Assembly: GCA_038501625.1 (NCBI GenBank)
Contig: JAZAYU010000182.1
Location: 558,001 to 622,000 of the forward strand
Direction: 5' to 3'
Length of the DNA: 64,000 nt
Source of the DNA: Corbicula japonica
Lineage: Eukaryota; Mollusca; Bivalvia; Venerida; Cyrenidae
This document shows, in pieces, positions 58,085-64,000 of this stretch. Every line of letters begins with the position of its first letter. Within the stretch, counting starts at the first letter, position 1. Below the pieces are notes generated by a model. It ran no database searches. It saw only the letters and a list, made by a program, of their open reading frames with translations, and had not been told where the DNA came from. A program made the translations under genes and the position numbers.

Positions 58085-58170
58085 CTATTTCTAAGAGTTG
58101 CAAAGAAGTTGTTCAGCATTTTGATATGGTCAGAGGAGCAGTTGGTCGAGTACAAGCCACAATCTGCCAT
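58085..58170 (-). CDS. Candidate first coding exon (MADCGLYS...)
   Basis: ATG at 58170 in a good context (AAAGATGG) starts MADCGLYSTNCSSDHIKM and continues LNNFFATLRN to a consensus donor (AATAG|GTAAGTA, phase 2). An acceptor (TTTCTCTACAG|) 13 nt upstream of the ATG means it could instead be an internal or second exon that reads FETK before the Met. The next exon has not been identified: the split exon at 56726 needs phase 0, so at least one exon is missing between them or they belong to different genes. The plus-strand 118-codon frame at 58126 is a shadow. Confidence 0.5.
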
Positions 58171-58352
58171 CTTTGTTTCAAAGCTGTAGAGAAAGACGAA
58201 ATGTTTGACCTCAGTTTGATCAAAGACCTATATATTATGTATATTTATAAACAGAGGTCTTTCATTGAATTTACCAGTTATAACAAAATTATTGTAGCAA
58301 GTGGATTTACCTGTAGTAGGCTTTCAATATTTATGCAGAATTTAAAGTTGCA

Positions 58353-58510
58353 TTATAAAATTGTCATTAATCAAGCAAATTGGCATTGGCCATGTTACTG
58401 GGCCTCGGGCAGTCATATAAGCCCTCGGCTTCGACCTTGGGCTAATATGACTGCCCTTAGCCCAATAACAAGGCCAATATGAATTCTCTTGATTGATAAC
58501 ATTATAGTAA
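58353..58510. repeat. Long imperfect hairpin (foldback repeat)
   Basis: The left arm ...AATCAAGCAAATTGGCATTGGCC...TTACTGGGC...GGCAGTCATATAAGCCC pairs with the right arm GGGCTAATATGACTGCC...GCCCAATAACAAGGCCAATATG...TTGATTGATAA. Total ~158 bp with a loop rich in CG. Confidence 0.75.
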
Positions 58511-58643
58511 AGTTCATTAATCTGTGAAGTTTGTATGTGTTGTTCACATTTAATGTCCAGCCCGACCTCCTACAACCCACTTTTATTGGGTGTGGACGAT
58601 TCTGTAAACTTGCATAACTGACTGCCTCAAATATTGAGCTGAA

Positions 58644-58970
58644 GGTTAAAAAACTGAGATTGGAAACCAGTCTCAAATCTCAAGCATCTGAAAGGCTGAA
58701 ATGGCGACCAGTCCCCATTTCAGCCAATCAGATGCTTTAGATTTGAGACTGGTTTCCATGCTCAGTTTTTTAACCTTGGACAATGGTCTTATACTGGTGA
58801 TAGCAGCTTTTGTTTTCAGGGCCAAAGTTTATAGAACTCTCAAAGTTTATAGAACTGAGATAAAAGTATATGATTGGCTGAAATCTAGACAAGTCTTCAA
58901 GCAGCCAATCAGATGGCTGAGATATGAGACTGGTCTTCATTCTCAGTTTTATAATCTTGGTCCCAGGTCT
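58644..58970. repeat. CCAAT-containing hairpin repeats (copies 6 and 7)
   Basis: 58644-58775 is a near-perfect hairpin with arms of about 60 bp (GGTTAAAAAACTGAGATTGG ... CTCAGTTTTTTAACC; inner GCATCTGAAAGGCTGAAATG / CATTTCAGCCAATCAGATGC). A second, looser one covers about 58840-58970. Confidence 0.85.
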
Positions 58971-59470
58971 CATGTCATTATTTTATTACAAATGTCCAAG
59001 TTGTTGTGTACTGACTTGTCACAGATGTTGATTTTCTGATCCTGAGGTAAAAATGGCCCAACAAAGAACAAAGTTCCATAACTCAGCATACACTGTGCTT
59101 CAAATTTAGGGTGGCATCCCTCACCTTCAAAATAGACAATAATCTTCAGAAACATGAGCAGATAACAGGTTTAAATTGACTGTAAATAATGTAAATTCAT
59201 TTCATTTTTATTCTTAATAAAAATAAATTCCTTTCAAATTATAATACCGTACAGGATAAATTAAGAGAAAAGGTTGGGTGGAAATTACAGTACAAGATAA
59301 GAGAAAAGATGGGGTCAAACATATTAAAGTACAAAATAAAATAAAAGAAAATTTACAAGACCAATCAATTTATTGCTTTGTGTCTGTAAAAAACTAATCA
59401 CTTCAAAAATGTATACAACAAAAAATATCCACAATGGTATGAAAAGCATCAAAATTAGAATTGTAAATAC
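58971..59470 (-). other. Non-coding stretch
   Basis: Contains a short local duplication (GTACA.GATAAGAGAAAAG near 59255 and 59290). No exon seen. Confidence 0.4.
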
Positions 59471-59485
59471 CTGTTGAAACTCCAC
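59471..59485 (-). CDS. WAP gene 15-nt microexon (candidate)
   Basis: GTGGAGTTTCAACAG lies between a strong acceptor (GATTTTTCAG|) and donor GTATTT. It starts and ends in phase 1, which fits the donor of the WAP exon at 61387 (CACAAG|GTGCAA). Joined, the text reads NDTQ-G-GVST-(G). The later exons that should follow at lower coordinates have not been found. Confidence 0.4.
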
Positions 59486-60773
59486 CTGAAAAATCAGATA
59501 ATTAGAATAAACATGCTGGTCACTTCATTTTTATTTATATGTCAAATATAAATAAAATGAGATTTTTAAGAACATGAACTAATTAGAAAATTGCACTAAT
59601 GCGATAGGCAAACTATAATAATGACTTGCGCATTAAAAATTAAATCTATATTGTCTTTAATAAAAAAGCATGAACTATTCAACCATGCAAAAGATCTTTA
59701 CCTTTCAAATAAGACTTATGCTATGCTAAGCATTTTTAGAGTTAGATTTGTGCAGATAGCCTAGATCCTGCCAATGATGTAAACATTTTTACATCATCAA
59801 ATCTTGACCCTATACTCCATAGTATATACATAACTTTACGCATGAACAGTGTAGATCCAGATTAGCTGGCACATTCATGCTGTCTGATCAGGATCTGCAC
59901 TGGTCGCATTTTGGTCAGAAATAACCTAATGAAAAAAAAAACAACAAGCAGAAGCCTGTTCAGACAGCACGAACGTTCCAGCTGATCTGGATCTACACTG
60001 TTTGCCCACTTAACCCTTTCCTGTATAGATACACCTTTATTGCATGGGCGAACAGTTTAGATCCAGATCAGCCGGCACATCTGTGCCGTCTGATCAGGAT
60101 CTAAACTGTTCGCTTTTTGATTCATTAGGTTATTTCTGACAAAAATGAGACCAGTGCAGATCCTGATCTGGATCTACACTGGTCGCACATGCGTAAAAAT
60201 GTGTATATATCAAGGGAAGCGTTAATAAAGGTGTATCTATGAAGTAAAGGGTAAATCTAAGTGTTCATGCTAGCTTCATATAAATATTGTTATGCTTGTC
60301 ATTAATTATTGTGTGCAGTTACTTCAAAATCACTCCATGTAAATGAAGTCCAAGACTAGTTACAAAACACATCATCTGCGTAGCTCCATAGCAGATATGC
60401 ACAGTTTGATTCTGACCTTGACTGTGACCTGGTGTGTCTCTTATTATGGTTATGATTTGTGCCAAGTTTTTCAAATGGATTTATTGCTTTATAAGAAAAA
60501 ATAAACAAAGTTGACCCAAATACCATGAAGACCTTGAATTTCTTTTGAATCATTAATATTTCATAAACATTTTGCATGAATTATGTTTTATCATTAAAAA
60601 TACACATATCAGGACACCCTATGTTCACAAAATCACAGAAAAAGGTAAACTTAAAGTTGACAAAGTTTGCTTTAAAAAATCTATGGTTATTTCTCGGTCA
60701 AAAAAGATTGTCTTCAATTTAATATATTTTCTGTCTAATGAAATAAATCATTGAGACGACTTCGAAAGTGAAA
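59486..60773. repeat. Intron with foldback arms of the GATCCAGATCAGC family
   Basis: Hairpins: 59848-59901 (GTGTAGATCCAGATTAGCTG / CTGATCAGGATCTGCACTGG); 59978-60003 single arm; 60046-60112, a nearly perfect palindrome (GCGAACAGTTTAGATCCAGA ... TCAGGATCTAAACTGTTCGC); and 60153-60190. TTCATTAGGTTATTTCTGAC follows the arms, as elsewhere in the window. Confidence 0.8.
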
Positions 60774-61066
60774 GTAACAGGGAGGCTATACCAAATGACT
60801 TTAAGAATGTCATGCACACACAAAATCACTTGCTTCATGTAGGACATTACAAACAAATTTTGTCTTTGAATGTTTGAGAAAACGGCAGCCGATTGATATT
60901 GGAGGGTAAATGTCAATGAAAATGCTTCTTAACAGAAGTACGTTGCTCTTTATCTGTTCGAAATCAGTCCAGAATTTACAAAGAAATAGGCAAAAATCCT
61001 AGGAAGTGAGTGATTTTGTGTGTGCACAACATTCTAAAAGTGAAGAAGTATAGCCACCCTGGTATA
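60774..61066. mobile_element. ~290-bp TIR/foldback element
   Basis: The left arm AGGGAGGCTATACCAAATGA...CATGCACACACAAAATCACT is inverted on the right as AGTGAGTGATTTTGTGTGTG...AGTATAGCCACCCTGGTATA. The arms are about 65 bp; the interior has no ORF. Confidence 0.75.
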
Positions 61067-61386
61067 TTGATGACAACCTTTGTAAATATACTTGGATGTG
61101 ACAGTAATCTCCAGCCGTGTGATATAATATTCGTATTATTTGTTGTGTGATAAGCAAAACATTTAACCAGTGAAGACCCAGATCAGCCTGCAGATACATT
61201 CAATCTTATCAGGGTCTACACAGTTTATAAATACATTAAATAAATACTAAAAAAACATAAACAGAATGGCTTAAATTGATGGAAAAAATAATCTATTACA
61301 CTAATCGAGGGCATTAAAGGCTTTAAAAGTCTGACTGCAAAATAAGTAAACACTTCCCCAAAGAAAACCCTGACAAAATGTTGCAC

Positions 61387-61581
61387 CTTGTGTGTCATTT
61401 TGTGGTGTGCCACCTAACGGCTTCATACACATTTCACCACAGTTATATGTGCAGCACATCTCGCCTTCTGCACACTTGTCTAAACCGGTAGAACATTCCA
61501 GCTCATTCTGTCGACATTGTTCTTCTCTCTCTGCCGGAAGTTCCGGACAAATAGCCTCAACTTTTGGTTTTGGTTTCGGTT
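61387..61581 (-). CDS. WAP four-disulfide-core exon of a secreted protein
   Basis: A 195-nt exon (phase 1 to 1) between TTCTTACTAG| and CACAAG|GTGCAA. After a short Lys/Pro hinge (EPKPKPKVEA) it encodes a WAP domain with all eight cysteines: ICPELPAEREEQCRQNELEC, then STGLDKCAEGEMCCTYNCGE and MCMKPL. Spacing C...C...C...C-x5-CC-x3-C-x3-C is that of the family, whose members act as protease inhibitors, antimicrobial or shell-matrix proteins outside the cell. The inhibitory loop cannot be judged by eye. It joins in frame to the exon at 62488 (CNKS-E-PKPKP) and to the 15-nt microexon at 59485. Confidence 0.9.
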
Positions 61582-61891
61582 CTAGTAAGAAGGTAAAAGC
61601 ATATTTTCTATACTATAAGCAGTGCACTAAATCTAAACCAATGCATCTTCCTAAATCATGTCTAAGCAATACTTCTGCTGCAAGCTTAGTTCTAAAAGCA
61701 ATTTTACATTAAATAGCAATACAATGTAATCAAATTCAATGCAGTACTACCTTTTTTTCAGCAAAAACATACCCCAAACTGGTTCTGCACCAAGCATATT
61801 TATATACTATAAGCATGTTATGTACTACAAGTAAATTTTTACTAAACTGTAATCTGAATTTTTATTTTGCACACATGTCTAATTACCTCAC

Positions 61892-62487
61892 AGTCACTTG
61901 GAATTTTTCATTACACTCACATGTCTGGATTATTACATCACACTTACTTAGATTATTGCATCACATTCACTTGGATTATTGCATCACATTATTACTCACC
62001 TGGATTATAACATCACATTCAAACTAACTTGGATTATTACATCAAATTCACACTCACTTGGATTATTACATCACACTCTCTTGGATCATTACATCACTCT
62101 CACACTCACTTGGATTATTACATCAAATTCACACTCACTTGGATTATCACATCACATTCACTTGGATCATTACATCACACTCACTTGGATTATTACATCA
62201 CACTCACTTGGATTATTACATCACACTCACTTGAATTATAACATCACACTCACTAGGATCATTGCATCACTCTCACATTAACTTGGATTACTACATCAAA
62301 TTCACACTTACTTGGATTATTACATTATACTCACTTGAATCATTGCATCATATTCATCTGGATTTTTTCATCACATGGTTGGACAATTACATCACACTCA
62401 CCTAGATAGTTAAGCCACATTCACACTTACCAGGATTATATTAACATACTCACCTGGATTAGTTCATCACACACACATCACACTCAC
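61892..62487 (-). repeat. Minisatellite of splice-donor-like units
   Basis: About two dozen units of roughly 20-26 bp. On the gene strand the unit reads like AAGTGAGTGTGATGTAATAA followed by TCC, with variants CAGGTGAGTGT, TAGGTGAGTGT and CTGGTAAGTGT. The array begins directly at the authentic donor of the upstream exon (TCAG|GTGAGTGTGATG), so the donor itself looks like a unit. It fills much of the intron before the WAP exon. Plus-strand open frames here (100 and 70 codons) are repeat artefacts. Confidence 0.9.
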
Positions 62488-62632
62488 CTGATTTATTACA
62501 GGATTCCACAAAACTTTTCAGAATATCCAAATGTGATCTCATAATGTCAACATCAATGGTGGAGGGTGTGGGTGAAGTCTTGAAGCATGACAACAAAGAC
62601 CCATAGCTTCCACAGATGTTGCTCAGCTCAAA
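62488..62632 (-). CDS. WAP gene upstream exon, Cys-containing domain
   Basis: 145 nt between TTATTTTAAG| and AAATCAG|GTGAGTG, open in phase 0 to 1. It encodes FELSNICGSYGSLLSCFKTS, a Pro/Thr hinge (PTPSTIDVD) and an amphipathic helix IMRSHLDILKSFVESCNKS. Three to four cysteines and the C...C...helix...C layout suggest a small secreted helical domain. It flows straight into the WAP exon through S-E-PKPKP. The signal-peptide exon must lie further up (beyond 62.7 kb or outside the window); I could not find it. Confidence 0.75.
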
Positions 62633-62867
62633 CTTAAAATAATATGTAAATAAAACTCAATATATGCAACATGCCAAATCCTGAGTTGGGGTGTACAGGA
62701 CATTAAATCTAATTGATTTAACAAAGCTTCATTTTCATTTAGTTAATGTCCTGATGGAACAATTGCAAAGTGATCCTCAGGACATAGAATATTCTCTAAA
62801 TTAGAATTTAACCCATTCCTTGATAAATATGCATTTTAGTCAGAAAAAAGTAATGAATAAAAAGCGA

Positions 62868-62932
62868 ACAGTTTAGATCCTGATCAGAGGGCACGGATGT
62901 GCCGGCTGATCTGGATTTAAACTGTTCGCCCT
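62868..62932. repeat. Foldback repeat, GATCCTGATCAG palindrome
   Basis: GCGAACAGTTTAGATCCTGA...GCACGGATGTGCC...GATCTGGATTTAAACTGTTCGC is a near-perfect ~65-bp hairpin, the same family as 60046-60112. Confidence 0.85.
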
Positions 62933-64000
62933 AGCAATAAAGGTGTATTTATACAGGAAAGGGTTAATAAATGCTTGAGGTGGGGTATTGTTCCCAGTTC
63001 ATAGTTACAACACTCCCTGCCCCCAACCCACTCAATAAGATAAGCAAATAAATAATTTGACCAGTTGAAAAGTTGTGCTCCAGACAAAATATTTTTGATC
63101 AAGTTTGAATAAGGGTCATGGTCAGTGTTCCTAAAATTTCAAAATCCCAATCGCACATTTGCGCCAAAATTGACTTTTCGCCGATTTCTGGTTCGCATGA
63201 ACAGCCACTTCCGGTCGCACGAACAGCCACTTTCGGTCCCCGCGTTCAGTGTATTTCACTCTCCTGACCCCCAGTCCATTTCTCTTTTCTGGCATATTGG
63301 CACGCGACGTTTGAAGTTTACATCGATCGGCATCTTTGTTGTAATACACAAGCATTCCATGAATTTAAAACGTGACATAATGGTTTAAAAAACGTGACAT
63401 AATGGTTTAAAACAGTTACCTTCAGCAGTGTTCATAGCGATTGTGAAGTGGATTATTTAGTTATTAATTTTGGGAGGCAAGTATTTGCTTTACGTAAATA
63501 TACGTCAATCACACCATGCCTTGTAACATTAAATTATAATTGTTTGAAATATTATTCTTTTCTTTACCGGATGTACATGTAGTAATTTTTGAATCTACGA
63601 ACAAACACGAGTCTGCTTATGCAACATTAATCAAGTGCCGGAAATAAATGTTGCTTATGTAGATTTTTGTAAATTTGAAATTTATTTGATTTGTCATATG
63701 CGTAAGTAAGCAAGCCGGTCACTCAATTTTTTCACATTTAAATATATTCATTTGAGCCATTTCAAATTTGTTGTGAAATGCTAACAGTTCAAGTAAAATT
63801 TGCATGATATATGTTTTCTTTAAATTTGATAAACAGCAATTTTCAGTCATCGGTCATTTAGAATTACGCACATATCAGACTAACACGTCTGTCAATAATA
63901 TGCAAATTGCTTTATTGTTTAAGTTAATTAATACATTTGTACAACCATGTGTATTGCAACCTTAGATTCTCAGGTCAAACAGCCTTTGACTAGCTAAGTC
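62933..64000. other. Right end of window, no secure gene
   Basis: A 74-codon minus frame (63131-63355) includes MPEKRNGLGVRRVKYTER and a direct repeat (CGCATGAACAGCCACTT / CGCACGAACAGCCACTT). It has no signal peptide and no splice support. A tandem GTTTAAAA.CGTGACATAATG pair lies at 63366-63410. The rest is AT-rich. Confidence 0.35.

Noticed and set aside
58126..58482. 118-codon plus-strand frame
   Set aside because: Overlaps the well-spliced minus-strand exon (MADCGLYS) and runs into a hairpin repeat.
61979..62281. Plus-strand frames rich in LTWIITSHS repeats
   Set aside because: Minisatellite translation; the real exons are on the other strand.
63131..63355. 74-codon minus-strand frame as the first exon of the WAP gene
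   Set aside because: No signal peptide, no matching donor, and it contains a repeat; the real first exon is probably elsewhere.

Overview
This is an AT-rich, intron-rich, repeat-dense animal nuclear window, most likely from a bivalve mollusc (perhaps a heterodont clam). No organism name can be read from the sequence. The suggestion rests on the expanded CARD-NACHT receptor style, MULE-like and Tc1 transposons, many short foldback elements built on GATCCAGATCAGC arms, and minisatellites. Genes are split into small exons with GT/AG borders, so most long open frames on the six-frame level are shadows or repeat artefacts. All exon models here come from reading frames, splice signals and phase agreement by eye.

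Layout. 0-6 kb: unassigned sequence, then minus-strand exons of a MULE-like (PHD-like finger plus MULE C-terminus) element in an order that cannot be a single gene, plus local repeats. 8.2-29.5 kb, plus strand: candidate gene A. Its first exon encodes a type II membrane anchor, followed by cysteine-bearing exons in matching phase; the middle exons (20.6-24 kb) are decayed; an intact last exon and AATAAA lie at 29.2-29.5 kb. Inside or near it are an orphan GPCR TM6-TM7 exon (12.7 kb), a 5'-truncated LINE (14.2-15.3 kb), foldback elements, a diverged segmental duplication (20.1-22.5 and 26.9-28.0 kb), a 47-bp minisatellite between the two copies, and a deleted Tc1 element.

30.3-52.0 kb, minus strand: one NLR-type immune receptor locus. 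It has a start exon (52.0 kb), tandem 69-75-nt mini-exons (41.3, 41.0, 38.9 kb), two CARD exons (35.1 and 34.4 kb) and a large NACHT plus LRR-like exon (32.5-30.3 kb). All used junctions agree in phase. The locus carries a nonsense codon, two frameshifts and a changed Walker B aspartate, so it is a pseudogene or contains sequence errors. Its introns hold a nearly complete Tc1 transposon, a TIR element, a 57-bp satellite with an inverted block, a related 55-bp array, a small candidate transcription unit (47.5-48.2 kb) and a hAT-type non-autonomous element.

53.9-58.2 kb, minus strand: a candidate coding exon is split by a 2617-bp element with 458-bp terminal direct repeats and a 4-bp target duplication; the reading frame is restored in the inferred empty site. 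A further minus-strand exon lies at 58.1 kb. 59.5-62.6 kb, minus strand: a secreted-type gene with a Cys-containing exon, a WAP four-disulfide-core exon and a 15-nt microexon. A minisatellite of splice-donor-like sequences starts right after one of its donors. The remaining sequence is non-coding or repeats I could not classify.
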